Of a DNA stretch of 64,000 bases, positions 34,840 to 43,436 are shown piece by piece. A program made the translations under genes and the position numbers. The stretch's first letter is position 1, and every line of letters begins with the position of its first letter. Where the stretch lies: the NCBI RefSeq assembly GCF_021043365.1, contig NZ_JAJNDU010000001.1, positions 434,001-498,000 of the forward strand, in the 5' to 3' direction. The DNA is from Sphingomonas sp. IC-11. GTDB taxonomy: Bacteria; Pseudomonadota; Alphaproteobacteria; Sphingomonadales; Sphingomonadaceae. The notes below the pieces were generated by a model, which saw only the letters and a list, made by a program, of their open reading frames with translations, was not told the DNA's origin and ran no database searches.

Positions 34840-36759
34840 ATGCAAGGTTCCTACGGCCCGCCTGACCGGTTCAACGAAGAGAAAGCGACATTCGCGATCC
34901 GCGGCAGCGACCAGCCCGATCTGGAGGCTGGCGTCGCCGCGATCCGCAACGTCGTCCGTACGCTCCCGCTGAAGCCCGGCGTGTACCGGATGCACGATGC
35001 CAAGGGCGACGTGCTGTACGTCGGCAAGGCGCGCGCGCTGAAGAACCGCGTCACCAACTATACGCAGATCAACAACCTGTCGAAGCGGCTCCAGCGGATG
35101 GTGTCGCAGACCCGGTCGATGACCATCGTCACGACCAACAACGAGGCTGAGGCGCTGCTGCTCGAGGCGCAGCTGATCAAGCGCTATCGCCCGCCGTACA
35201 ACGTGCTGCTGCGCGACGACAAAAGCTTCCCTTTCATCCTGTTGCGCGCCGATCACGAGTTTCCGCGCATCCAGAAGCATCGCGGCGCGCGGCGGGCGAA
35301 GGGCGATTATTACGGCCCCTTCGCCAGCGCGGGCAGCGTCAACAACACGTTGAACGCGCTGCAGAAACTGTTCTTGCTCAGAAGCTGCACCGACGGCTTC
35401 TTCAAGACGCGCGACCGGCCGTGCCTGCTGTACCAGATCAAGCGCTGCTCAGCGCCGTGCGTCGGCCGGATCGACAAGGCCGGCTATGACGAGCTGATTG
35501 CCGACGCGAAGAAGTTCCTCGCCGGCAAGACGACCGACGTGCAGGCGAAGCTGGGCGCCCAGATGGAAGCCGCCGCCGCGGCGATGGATTTCGAGCTGGC
35601 CGCGGTGCTGCGCGACCGGCTGCGCGCGCTGACCTTCATCCAGGGCACCCAGTTCATCAACGCCGAAGGGGTGGGGGATGCGGACATCTTCGCGCTCGCC
35701 AGCCATGAGGGCGTGATCGGCATCCAGGCGTTCTTTATCCGCGGCGGCCAGAACTGGGGCCACCGCAGCTTCTTCCCCGCGCACACCGCCGACGTGACCG
35801 AGGAAGAGGTGATGACCCTGTTCCTCATGCAATTCTATGAGGAGGTACCGCCCGCCAAGGCAGTGCTGGTCGATCGCGTACTGCCCGAGGCAGACCTGCT
35901 CGCAGAGGCGCTGACGACGCAGGCCGGGCGCAAGGTGTCGATCGAAGTGCCGCAGCGGGGCACGCGCAAGCGGCTGATGGAACAGGCCTGCCGCAACGCC
36001 AAGGAAGCGCTCGAACGCCGCCTGGCCGAAAGCACGACCCAGGCGAAGCTCAACCGCGAGGTCGCCGACCTGTTCGGGCTCGCCGAGCCGCCGCAGCGGA
36101 TCGAAGTGTACGACAACAGCCACATCCAGGGCACCAACGCGGTCGGCGCGATGGTCGTCGCCGGGCCGGAGGGCTTCCGCAAGGGCCAGTATCGCAAGTT
36201 CAACATCAAGCAGGCGGCGACCGACGACGATTTCGCGATGATGCGCGAGGTGCTCACTCGCCGCTTCGCCCGCGCGATCGAGGAGGATCCCGATCGCGAC
36301 GGCGATAATTGGCCCGACCTTGTGCTGCTCGACGGCGGCCGGGGGCAGCTGAACGCCGCCAAGGCGGTGCTCGAGGATCTCGGCATCGAGGACGTGTGCC
36401 TGGTCGGTGTCGCCAAGGGCCCGCACCACGGCCGCGAGGGGCGCGAGGTGTTCCACCTGATGGATGGCCGCGAGCTGACGCTGCCGGTGAACTCGCCGGT
36501 GCTGTTCTACCTCCAGCGGCTACGCGACGAGGTGCACCGCTTCGTCATCGGCGCGCATCGCGAGAAGCGCGCCAAGGCGATGGGGGCGAGCCCGCTCGAC
36601 GAGGTTCCCGGCATCGGCCCAGCGCGGAAGAAGGCGCTGCTGATGCACTTCGGCACCGCGCGGGCGGTGCGCAACGCCAGCCTCGCCGATCTGCAGAAGG
36701 CGCCGGGCGTCAGCGCCGGCGTCGCGCAGCAGGTGTACGACTTCTACCACGCGAAATGA
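34840..36759 (+). CDS. uvrC: Excinuclease ABC subunit C
   Basis: 639 residues, the usual length. UvrC makes both incisions in nucleotide excision repair. In order: GIY-YIG nuclease domain (about 35-115; LPLKPGVYRMHDAKGDVLYV and GKARALKNRVTNYTQ), a cysteine-bearing linker (QIKRCSAPCVGRIDK), UVR motif (about 230-265), the RNase H-like second nuclease with IEVYDNSHIQGTNAVGAMVV and LVLLDGGRGQLNAAK, and C-terminal helix-hairpin-helix motifs (LDEVPGIGPARKKALLMHFG). Codons are even more G/C-ending than in the genes on either side. No SOS box of the GTTC-N7-GTTC type was found upstream. Confidence 0.97.
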   Translation: MQGSYGPPDRFNEEKATFAIRGSDQPDLEAGVAAIRNVVRTLPLKPGVYRMHDAKGDVLYVGKARALKNRVTNYTQINNLSKRLQRMVSQTRSMTIVTTNNEAEALLLEAQLIKRYRPPYNVLLRDDKSFPFILLRADHEFPRIQKHRGARRAKGDYYGPFASAGSVNNTLNALQKLFLLRSCTDGFFKTRDRPCLLYQIKRCSAPCVGRIDKAGYDELIADAKKFLAGKTTDVQAKLGAQMEAAAAAMDFELAAVLRDRLRALTFIQGTQFINAEGVGDADIFALASHEGVIGIQAFFIRGGQNWGHRSFFPAHTADVTEEEVMTLFLMQFYEEVPPAKAVLVDRVLPEADLLAEALTTQAGRKVSIEVPQRGTRKRLMEQACRNAKEALERRLAESTTQAKLNREVADLFGLAEPPQRIEVYDNSHIQGTNAVGAMVVAGPEGFRKGQYRKFNIKQAATDDDFAMMREVLTRRFARAIEEDPDRDGDNWPDLVLLDGGRGQLNAAKAVLEDLGIEDVCLVGVAKGPHHGREGREVFHLMDGRELTLPVNSPVLFYLQRLRDEVHRFVIGAHREKRAKAMGASPLDEVPGIGPARKKALLMHFGTARAVRNASLADLQKAPGVSAGVAQQVYDFYHAK

Positions 36760-36766
36760 GCTGGGC

Positions 36767-36792
36767 GGAACGGGCGGGCCGGCTTCCCCGTT
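36767..36792 (+). promoter_or_regulatory. EcfG-type promoter upstream of the 63-residue protein gene
   Basis: GGAAC at 36767-36771 and CGTT at 36789-36792 are 17 bp apart, within the EcfG consensus (16-17 bp). It lies just after the uvrC stop and 21 bp before the ATG of the small gene, which also has a GGAAGGAG ribosome-binding site. Confidence 0.65.
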
Positions 36793-36813
36793 GTTGGGTG
36801 GAAGGAGACCATC

Positions 36814-37005
36814 ATGCCCAATCCCCCCCTCAATCCCGCGCAGACCGATCCGCTCGCCGAAACCGATGCCGACGGCAATCCGCTTGATGACGACGCGAAG
36901 CTCGACATTGCGCTTGAAGGGTCGATGATCACATCGGAGCCGCCACAGATGTCCGAGCCCAAAACGGCGGCCGAGGAAAAGGCGGAGAAGGAAGCCGGGC
37001 ATTAA
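36814..37005 (+). CDS. Small acidic hydrophilic protein, probable stress-regulon member
   Basis: 63 residues, starting MPNPPLNPAQTDPLAETDAD and ending KAEKEAGH. It is strongly hydrophilic, rich in Asp, Glu, Pro and Ala, with no hydrophobic core, so it is probably disordered. A strong ribosome-binding site (GGAAGGAG) 9 bp before the ATG and an EcfG-type promoter upstream make it a credible gene. I know of no defined domain. It could be a small stress or desiccation protein, by context only. Confidence 0.7.
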   Translation: MPNPPLNPAQTDPLAETDADGNPLDDDAKLDIALEGSMITSEPPQMSEPKTAAEEKAEKEAGH

Positions 37006-37023
37006 GCGCTGCCGCTTGCGCAG

Positions 37024-37725
37024 TTACATCAGCCCCTTGGCGCGCAGGCTCACATGGCCGCTGGTGCCGACGATCAGGTGATCATGCACCGCGATCCCCA
37101 ACCCCTTGCCGGCATCGACGATCGCCCGCGTGATCTCGATGTCGGCGCGGCTGGGCGAGGGATCCCCCGACGGATGATTGTGAACCAGAATGATCGCGGC
37201 GGATCCAAGGTCGATCGCGCGGCGGATCACTTCGCGCACATGCACTTGCGCCTGGTCGATCGAGCCTTCGCTCATCACCTCGTCACGAATCAGCATGTTG
37301 CGGCTGTTGAGGTGCAAGACCCGCACCCGCTCGATCACATGATGCGCCATGTCAGCATGAAGATAGTCCAGCAGCGACTGCCAGTTGCCGAGCACCGGCC
37401 GTGCCGCGACCTCCCCCTGAAGCAGGCGGAGCGCGGCAGCCTGCGCGATCTTGATCGCCGCCACGCTGGTCTCGCCCATTCCGGACACGCGCATCAGCGC
37501 CTCGGCATCTGCCGTCAGCAATCCGCCGATCCCGCCGAATTCGCGCAACAGCGCCTTGGCAAGTGGCTTGGTGTCACGCCGGGGAATGGCCAAGGCGAGC
37601 AGATATTCGATCAGCTCATGATCGAGCAGTGCCTCCCCGCCGCCCGAGAGCAAGCGGCTGCGCAGCCGCGCGCGATGGCCGTGATTGTCGGTCGCGTTGG
37701 GATCGCTGTCGGCCATCGCTGGCAT
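37024..37725 (-). CDS. radC: RadC family (JAB/MPN metalloprotease-fold) protein
   Basis: About 233 residues from ATG 37725 (ATG 37716 is an alternative). The N-terminal helix-hairpin-helix-like part (LLDHELIEYLLALAIPRRDT, GMGETSVAAIKIAQA) is followed by the RadC JAMM domain with the zinc motif LVHNHPSGDPSPSRADIEIT. The family was linked to DNA repair by genetics, but its enzymatic role is unresolved. It is divergent from the ydbH-type gene and converges on the small acidic protein gene. Confidence 0.92.
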   Translation of the reverse strand: MPAMADSDPNATDNHGHRARLRSRLLSGGGEALLDHELIEYLLALAIPRRDTKPLAKALLREFGGIGGLLTADAEALMRVSGMGETSVAAIKIAQAAALRLLQGEVAARPVLGNWQSLLDYLHADMAHHVIERVRVLHLNSRNMLIRDEVMSEGSIDQAQVHVREVIRRAIDLGSAAIILVHNHPSGDPSPSRADIEITRAIVDAGKGLGIAVHDHLIVGTSGHVSLRAKGLM

Positions 37726-37869
37726 GGCTAGGCTGGGGACGGGCAGAGTGCAATTGTCTCTCGTCCTAACCGGCGGCCCCTGCTTGCCGCGCCCCAGCGG
37801 CGCCACCGCTTCCAACTGGCGCGGCGAGCCCGTAGGAGAATCGCCGTTCCGCGGTTCGGAAGGGGTGAG

Positions 37870-40800
37870 GTGGCGGTCGTAGAGGAGGAAAAGCGGCCGC
37901 GCCGGGTGACCGGAACGCGGGTGCTGCTTGCCTTGATTGTCATGGTCGCGGCGCTGCTCATGGTGCTGTGGCTCAGCCGCATTCCCATCGCGACGCGTTT
38001 CATCGACCGCAGCTTTGCCGCCAGCGGTGTGCCGGCCCGTTACCGGATCGAGGATCTCGGCTTTCAACGGCAACGGCTGACGAACGTGATCATCGGGGAT
38101 CCCGCAAATCCGGATCTGGTGGCCGATTGGGTGGAAACCCGCATGTCGGTGGTCGGCGGTAGGCCGTCGTTGAACGCCGTTCGGGCCGGGCAGGTACGAT
38201 TGCGCGGACGTCTGGTGGACGGGCGCCTTTCACTTGGCGCGCTCGATCGCCTGATGCCGGCGCCCTCGGGAAAGCCGTTCGCCCTGCCGCAGATTGACCT
38301 GTCGGTGGACGATGCCCGCATGCGGCTCACCACGCCTTTCGGTGTCGTCGGGCTCAAGCTGGTGGGCCGCGGTCGTTTGGACGATGGCTTTCGGGGCACC
38401 CTGGCGATGACCAGCGGAGACATGAGCCTGGGCGGCTGCCAGCTTCGCCGCCCCACCGCGCTGCTGCAGATTGCCATCCGCGACGCAGCGCCGAAACTCA
38501 CCGGCCCCGTACGGCTGCAAACGCTCAATTGTGATGGCGCAACGGTGGCGGCGCCACAGGCGCGGGTGGATGTGGCACTGAGTTCGGCTCTTGATCGATG
38601 GCAGGGATCTGCCGCCGTGCAGACCGGTGTCATCGCCGCCACTGGCGTCCGGCTGGCGAACCTGAGCGGTCAGCTGAGTTTTACCGGCGCTCCGACACGG
38701 ACCGAGGGCGATGCGCAGCTTCGGGGTGAAGCGCTGAACGCGATGGGAGTGCGCGGGCAGGCCGTGAGCTTTGCCGGCACCTGGCGTGTTGCGTCGGGAC
38801 GCGCGCTCGCGGCGGGCCGGGTCGAGGGTCTTGGCATGGCGATTGATCCTGCCTCCCGCGCGCGGCTGCGTGAAGCGGCCGATGCGGCGGCAGGCACCCC
38901 GGTGGCGCCGCTCGCCTATGCGGCAGCGCGCGCCTTGGCAGCTGCCGCAACCGACTTCGACGTCGGCGGCGAAATGGCGCTCGGCTCGGCAGCGGGCCGG
39001 CCGCTTCTGACGGTGCGCGCGATGACAATGGAGGCGCGCTCGGGCGCTTCGGCCAGCTTCGGGGATGGTCAGGGATTAGTGCTCGGCGAGAGCGGCGGTT
39101 TTCGCGCTGACGGCAGCCTGCGGTTTGGCGGCGGCGGCCTTCCGACCGGCCGCGTCGATCTTGCGCAAGCGCGCGCCGGGGGGCCGGTGCTTGGGACCGC
39201 GACGCTGGCGCGCTATGTCGCTGATGGCGCGAGTCTCGCACTTGCGCCGGCCCGCTTTGCCCTTTCACCAGTCGGCGACTGGCGCCTCGCTACTGTCGCA
39301 ACGCTAACCGGACCACTGGGGTCGGGACGGGTGGAGGCGCTACAGCTGCCGCTCAACCTGCGCGCTGACCGCGGCAAGCTGATCGTCAATCCCTCGTGCG
39401 TGCCGGCCAGCTTCCGCCTTCTATCCGTTTCGGGGCTGCACTTGCGGCCGGCGAAACTGAACGTGTGTCCGCTCGACGGCGCCTTGTTGCGGATCGACGG
39501 CGGCAAGGTCGCAGGCGGCGTGCAGGCCGGTACTGTGCGGTTGAGTGGGGCGCTCGGCGGATCGCCACTCGGGCTGGCGATTGCCGGGGTACGTTGGCGG
39601 CACGTCGATGCCGGTTTCACGCTGAACAAAGTTGCGGCGCGGCTCGGCCGTCCGGGCAGCGTGACCCGGCTTGATTTCGGACGGCTCGACGGGCGGGTGG
39701 GCGGCCATGGTGCGCTTGCGGGCGACTTCGCGGAGGGCGCCGGCCAGATAGGCAACGTGCCCTTGCTGCTGTCCGGCGCGCGTGGCGATTGGCGGTTCGC
39801 CAACGGCGTCCTGGCGCTGTCTGGCAATTTGAATGTTGCTGACGCAGCCGAAAGCCCGCGGTTCAATCCGCTTGATGCGCGCGGCGTCACACTGCGGCTC
39901 GCCAACAATGTGATCACGGCTGAGGGCACGCTTCGCGCCCCAGCCAAGAACGTGAAGGTCGCGGACGTCACGATCCGCCATGCGCTCGCCAGTGGCGAGG
40001 GCGCGGCTCACCTGGCGGTGCCGGGCATCACCTTCGGTGACGGGTTCCAGCCGGAGGAGCTCACCAGACTGACCTTCGGCGTCATCGCCGATGTGCACGG
40101 CACGGTGCGGGGCCGCGGCGACATTGCCTGGTCTCCGCAGGGCGTCACCTCCACGGGTACCTTTGGCACCAACGACACGGATCTTGCCGCTGCCTTCGGC
40201 CCGGTCACCGGCATCAAGGGGGAGGTGCACTTCACCGACCTTCTGGCACTCGAATCGGCACCTGCCCAGATCGCTACCGTCGCCGAAATCAATCCCGGCG
40301 TTCCCGTGACCGACGGCAGGATCGAATATCAGTTGCTGCGCGATCTGCGCATCGCCGTAAAGGGCGCCCGCTGGCCGTTCGGCGGCGGCACGCTGACCTT
40401 GCAGCCGACCTTGCTTGACTTCTCCTCGCCGCAGGCGCGGCGGCTCACCTTCCGCGCCGACGGTGTCGAGGCGCGGCAGTTCCTGCAGCAGTTCGACTTC
40501 AAGAATCTGGATGCAACGGGCGTGTTCGATGGCGAACTGCCCATGGTGTTCGATCAATCCGGTGGCCGCGTCGAGAATGGCCGGCTGGTCGTCCGCGAGG
40601 GCGGCGGCAGTCTCGCGTATCTGGGTGAACTGACCGAAAGGGATCTGGGCACCTGGGGCAATATCGCGTTCCAGGCGCTTCGCTCGCTACGCTATCGCAG
40701 CCTTGAGCTGGTAATGAATGGCCCGCTCGCAGGCGAAATGATCACCGAGGTACGTTTCGCGGGGATCAGCCAGGGGGAAGGGGCCAAGTCGAACTTTCTG

Positions 40801-40998
40801 GTCCGGCGTCTTCAGCGGCTGCCGTTTGTCTTCAACGTCCGCATCAAGGCGCCATTCCGCGGTCTTATCGACACGGCCGCGTCCTTCTACGATCCCAAAC
40901 GGCTGGTGGAGCGCAACCTGCCTGCTTTGCTGGAGGAGCAGAACAAGCGCGCTGCTCCGCCCACCATTCAGCCCCCCGCAAGCGAGAATATGCCATGA
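37870..40998 (+). CDS. ydbH: YdbH family AsmA-like intermembrane transport protein
   Basis: 1042 residues from GTG 37870. An N-terminal membrane anchor (about 18-40, VLLALIVMVAALLMVLWLSR) is followed by a very long, repetitive, beta-rich periplasmic region and the YdbH domain (about 640-1020) with LTFGVIADVHGTVRGRGDIA and QFLQQFDFKNLDATGVFDGE. AsmA-like proteins such as YdbH form hydrophobic grooves that bridge the periplasm and carry phospholipids to the outer membrane. Its stop overlaps the start of the ynbE-type gene (ATGA), followed by the ydbL-type gene, the same order as in Escherichia coli. Confidence 0.9.
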   Translation: MAVVEEEKRPRRVTGTRVLLALIVMVAALLMVLWLSRIPIATRFIDRSFAASGVPARYRIEDLGFQRQRLTNVIIGDPANPDLVADWVETRMSVVGGRPSLNAVRAGQVRLRGRLVDGRLSLGALDRLMPAPSGKPFALPQIDLSVDDARMRLTTPFGVVGLKLVGRGRLDDGFRGTLAMTSGDMSLGGCQLRRPTALLQIAIRDAAPKLTGPVRLQTLNCDGATVAAPQARVDVALSSALDRWQGSAAVQTGVIAATGVRLANLSGQLSFTGAPTRTEGDAQLRGEALNAMGVRGQAVSFAGTWRVASGRALAAGRVEGLGMAIDPASRARLREAADAAAGTPVAPLAYAAARALAAAATDFDVGGEMALGSAAGRPLLTVRAMTMEARSGASASFGDGQGLVLGESGGFRADGSLRFGGGGLPTGRVDLAQARAGGPVLGTATLARYVADGASLALAPARFALSPVGDWRLATVATLTGPLGSGRVEALQLPLNLRADRGKLIVNPSCVPASFRLLSVSGLHLRPAKLNVCPLDGALLRIDGGKVAGGVQAGTVRLSGALGGSPLGLAIAGVRWRHVDAGFTLNKVAARLGRPGSVTRLDFGRLDGRVGGHGALAGDFAEGAGQIGNVPLLLSGARGDWRFANGVLALSGNLNVADAAESPRFNPLDARGVTLRLANNVITAEGTLRAPAKNVKVADVTIRHALASGEGAAHLAVPGITFGDGFQPEELTRLTFGVIADVHGTVRGRGDIAWSPQGVTSTGTFGTNDTDLAAAFGPVTGIKGEVHFTDLLALESAPAQIATVAEINPGVPVTDGRIEYQLLRDLRIAVKGARWPFGGGTLTLQPTLLDFSSPQARRLTFRADGVEARQFLQQFDFKNLDATGVFDGELPMVFDQSGGRVENGRLVVREGGGSLAYLGELTERDLGTWGNIAFQALRSLRYRSLELVMNGPLAGEMITEVRFAGISQGEGAKSNFLVRRLQRLPFVFNVRIKAPFRGLIDTAASFYDPKRLVERNLPALLEEQNKRAAPPTIQPPASENMP

Positions 40999-41216
40999 GC
41001 GAAACATTGACGAAGCATCAGGGGCGCACGACTTTTGCGATGGTGAAGAGGGTGGCGGTGATTGGCCTCAGTTTGGCGAGTAGCGCGTGCGTGAATGTCT
41101 CTGCGCCGGATAAGCCGATTGTCATCAACCTCAACATCAGCGTGACGCAGGAGGTGGTGTATCGCCTCGACAATGAGGCGAAGTCGCTGATCAAGCAGAA
41201 TCCGGGGATTTTCTGA
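40995..41216 (+). CDS. ynbE: YnbE family outer-membrane lipoprotein
   Basis: 73 residues from ATG 40995, which overlaps the ydbH stop (ATGA). A later ATG at 41040 (MVKRVAVIGLSLASSACVNV) gives a cleaner lipoprotein signal with lipobox-like ASSAC, so the true start is uncertain. The mature part shows the family pattern KPIVINLNISVTQEVVYRLD. In E. coli YnbE multimerises and pairs its beta-strands with YdbH to complete an intermembrane bridge. Confidence 0.87.
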   Translation: MSETLTKHQGRTTFAMVKRVAVIGLSLASSACVNVSAPDKPIVINLNISVTQEVVYRLDNEAKSLIKQNPGIF

Positions 41217-41599
41217 TGATGACCAAAAAGGCGATGCTGATGGCGGCCGGGGCGCTGGCGCTGACCGGTATCTCCGCGAGTGCCTGGGCGCAGCGCGACC
41301 CTGCTTACGCCGCCGCGCGGGCGGCTGGCCAGGTTGGCGAGCAGCCGGACGGCTATCTTGGTGTGGTTGGTGCCGGCTCCGCGGAGCTTCGCGCGCTGGT
41401 GAACGCGATCAATATCCAGCGAAAGGCCGCGTACACGCAAAAGGCGCAGGCCTCCGGTGCGACCGTGGAGCAGCTCGCCTTCACCAGCGGCTGCAATCTC
41501 ATTCAGCAGACGGCGGCCGGGGAGAAGTATCGCACGCCGTCCGGCGAATGGGCGACTCGCGGCGCCGGTGCGCCGACTCGCGATCCGCGCTGCGTCTGA
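41216..41599 (+). CDS. ydbL: YdbL family periplasmic protein (DUF1318)
   Basis: 127 residues with a signal peptide (MMTKKAMLMAAGALALTGISASAWA). The mature region follows DUF1318: GEQPDGYLGVVGAGSAELRA, LVNAINIQRKAAYTQKAQAS and a C-terminal cysteine-containing tail. In E. coli YdbL is thought to modulate the YdbH-YnbE bridge. The start shares a base with the ynbE stop, so the three genes form a coupled operon. Confidence 0.9.
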   Translation: MMTKKAMLMAAGALALTGISASAWAQRDPAYAAARAAGQVGEQPDGYLGVVGAGSAELRALVNAINIQRKAAYTQKAQASGATVEQLAFTSGCNLIQQTAAGEKYRTPSGEWATRGAGAPTRDPRCV

Positions 41600-41621
41600 C
41601 CTTCATCGCTGGGCTCCTCTT

Positions 41622-41825
41622 CTAGCTTGAGGCGCTCAGCACCCATGTGCACTTCTGCGGCGACCCGGCACCGCCGATTTGTTCGCCGTAAACCGGCTTT
41701 TCGCAACGGCCGTCCGGGCCACGCGCGCGCCGGTGGATCGCGGTCGCTGCGCCCTTCAGGATCACGCAGATCGGTGCGTCTGCCCCTTTCGGCAGTGTGA
41801 CGGAAGGTTGCGCAAGTGTTGACAC
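41622..41825 (-). CDS. Doubtful small hypothetical protein
   Basis: A 67-residue frame starting with GTG at 41825, in the 317 bp between ydbL and atpI. It has three evenly spread cysteines (ICVILKG, GRCEKPVYGEQIGGAGS, KCTWVLSASS), and its composition is more protein-like than other frames here. An in-frame stop lies 18 bp before the GTG. There is no recognisable domain and only a run of G upstream as a possible ribosome-binding site. It may be a short periplasmic-type remnant or not a gene. I see nothing else in this stretch. Confidence 0.3.
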   Translation of the reverse strand: MSTLAQPSVTLPKGADAPICVILKGAATAIHRRARGPDGRCEKPVYGEQIGGAGSPQKCTWVLSASS

Positions 41826-41916
41826 CCCCGGACCCCCCGGCTAACCGGACGGCGCCTTGGCGGGCTCGCCACTTGGCTTCCTTGCGCCTGCCCAAAAACA
41901 CTTGGGGGACGCGTGG

Positions 41917-42234
41917 ATGGCAGAAAACGAGCCCGGACCAGACACCCTCGGCACCGATGCACGTCTCTCCTCGCTCGATGAGCGGTTGAAGGCGGCGCAG
42001 GCGGACGAGGCGCACCGAGCAGGGGCGGGCAAGGCGGAATCCGATGGCGGCTATCGCCTCGGAAACCGCGTTTTGGCCGAACTGATTGGTGGGATGGTCG
42101 GCGGCGCGCTGATCGGTTGGGTAATCGACCGATTCGCGGGTACGCAGCCCTGGGGTCTGCTCGTGATGCTCGCCCTCGGGACGATCGTCGCGTTCAGAAA
42201 CATCATTCGGATTTCTAGCCAGCGCCCGAAGTAA
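41917..42234 (+). CDS. atpI: ATP synthase accessory protein AtpI (AtpZ/AtpI family)
   Basis: 105 residues from ATG 41917, with GGGGGAC ribosome-binding site. A charged N-terminus is followed by two membrane segments (about 50-72 and 77-97: LAELIGGMVGGALIGWVIDR and GLLVMLALGTIVAFRNIIR). AtpI helps assemble the c-ring of F-type ATP synthase. It leads the F0 cluster atpI-atpB-atpE-atpF'-atpF, as in other alphaproteobacteria, where F1 genes lie elsewhere. Confidence 0.9.
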   Translation: MAENEPGPDTLGTDARLSSLDERLKAAQADEAHRAGAGKAESDGGYRLGNRVLAELIGGMVGGALIGWVIDRFAGTQPWGLLVMLALGTIVAFRNIIRISSQRPK

Positions 42235-42264
42235 GATCGGGCGCTTTCGTTAAGGGAAACAGGC

Positions 42265-43053
42265 GTGGCGGAAGGCGGCGGCAAGATCGATCCGATGCAC
42301 CAGTTCCTGGTTGAGCCGTTGTTCGGCACCCAGGACTGGCAGATTGCCGGCTACAACATTGCCTTCACCAATTCGGCGATGTGGATGGCTGTGGCTGCAT
42401 TGGGGCTGATCGCGTTCATGGCGCTCGGCACCAAGGGGCGGCTCATTCCGACCCGCGGTCAGGTGATGGTCGAGGGCTTTGTTCGCTTCATCGACAACAT
42501 GCTGGCGTCGAATATCGGGCCCGAGGGGAAGCGGTACGTCCCTTACGTCTTCTCGCTGTTCATGTTCATCCTGTTCGCCAACGTGCTCGGCCTCCTGCCG
42601 CTCGGCGTTGTTGGTGTGCATCCGTTCACCTTCACTAGCCACTTCACCATCACCGGCATTCTCGCGATCCTCAGCTTCGCGATCGTCCTGGTGGTCGGCT
42701 TCTGGCGCCATGGCCTGCACTTCTTCAGCCTCTTTGTGCCGCATGGCACGCCGTGGTGGCTGCTGCCGGTCATCCCGCTGATCGAGTTCGTTTCGTTCAT
42801 GGTGCGTCCGTTCAGCCTTGGCCTGCGACTGTTCGTCGCCATGACGGCTGGCCACGTGCTGCTGAAGGTGCTGGCGGGCTTCGTGATCAACGCTGGCAAT
42901 GCCGGCGCTGGGATCGGTCTGCTGGTCGGTATTCCGTCTTTCGGCCTGATGGTCGGCATTTCCGCCCTGGAACTGCTGGTTGCCGGTATCCAGGCCTATG
43001 TCTTCGCGCTGTTGACCTCGCTGTATCTGAACGACGCGGTCAATCTGCACTAA
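42265..43053 (+). CDS. atpB: F0F1 ATP synthase subunit a
   Basis: 262 residues from GTG 42265, a multi-helix membrane protein that forms the proton half-channels of F0. The essential Arg is in IEFVSFMVRPFSLGLRLFVA (SLGLRLF), preceded by PYVFSLFMFILFANVLGLLP and followed by a C-terminal IQAYVFALLTSLYLNDAV. It starts 30 bp after atpI and ends 50 bp before atpE. Confidence 0.97.
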   Translation: MAEGGGKIDPMHQFLVEPLFGTQDWQIAGYNIAFTNSAMWMAVAALGLIAFMALGTKGRLIPTRGQVMVEGFVRFIDNMLASNIGPEGKRYVPYVFSLFMFILFANVLGLLPLGVVGVHPFTFTSHFTITGILAILSFAIVLVVGFWRHGLHFFSLFVPHGTPWWLLPVIPLIEFVSFMVRPFSLGLRLFVAMTAGHVLLKVLAGFVINAGNAGAGIGLLVGIPSFGLMVGISALELLVAGIQAYVFALLTSLYLNDAVNLH

Positions 43054-43103
43054 GTCTCGTACTGTTCAATCCAACCTTTTGATTTTGATAGGGAGTTACT
43101 GAA

Positions 43104-43331
43104 ATGGACGCAGAAGCCGCAAAGCTGCTCGGCGCCGGTCTTGCCGCTGTGGGCGCGGGCCTTGCCTCGCTCGGCGTGGGCAACGTGTTCGGCAAGTTCC
43201 TCGAAGGCGCGCTGCGCAACCCGGGTGCGGCGGACGCACAGCAGGGCCGTCTCTTCATCGGCTTCGCCGGTGCCGAGCTTCTCGGTCTGCTCTCGTTCGT
43301 CGTGGCGATGATCCTGGTTTTCGTCGCCTAA
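43104..43331 (+). CDS. atpE: F0F1 ATP synthase subunit c
   Basis: 75 residues with two membrane hairpin helices: MDAEAAKLLGAGLAAVGAGL, the polar loop GALRNPGAADAQQGR and the second helix carrying the proton-binding Glu in FAGAELLGLLSFVVAMILVF. A GGGAG ribosome-binding site precedes the ATG. A large stem-loop lies between this gene and atpF'. Confidence 0.97.
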   Translation: MDAEAAKLLGAGLAAVGAGLASLGVGNVFGKFLEGALRNPGAADAQQGRLFIGFAGAELLGLLSFVVAMILVFVA

Positions 43332-43343
43332 CAGGATACCAAT

Positions 43344-43423
43344 CCTCCGCCGTTCGCGCGGCCTGACCCGATCCGCTCGGCATCGAGCGGCAGGTGGTCA
43401 GGCAAGCGCGAACGGTCGGGAGG
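43344..43423 (+). other. Compound stem-loop between atpE and atpF'
   Basis: Nested complementary arms: 43344-43348 with 43419-43423, 43351-43359 (CGTTCGCGC) with 43406-43414, 43362-43368 (CCTGACC) with 43396-43402, and an inner hairpin 43373-43379 with 43384-43390. No T-run follows, so it is not a classic terminator. The atpF' ribosome-binding site (AAGGG, 43426-43430) sits just outside the base of the stem. A role in differential expression of subunit c is inference. Confidence 0.6.
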
Positions 43424-43436
43424 TTAAGGGTTCAAG

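Noticed and set aside
34448-34972. Plus-strand 174-residue frame across the small membrane protein and the uvrC start
   Set aside because: It is the antisense shadow of the 115-residue frame and runs into uvrC in another phase.
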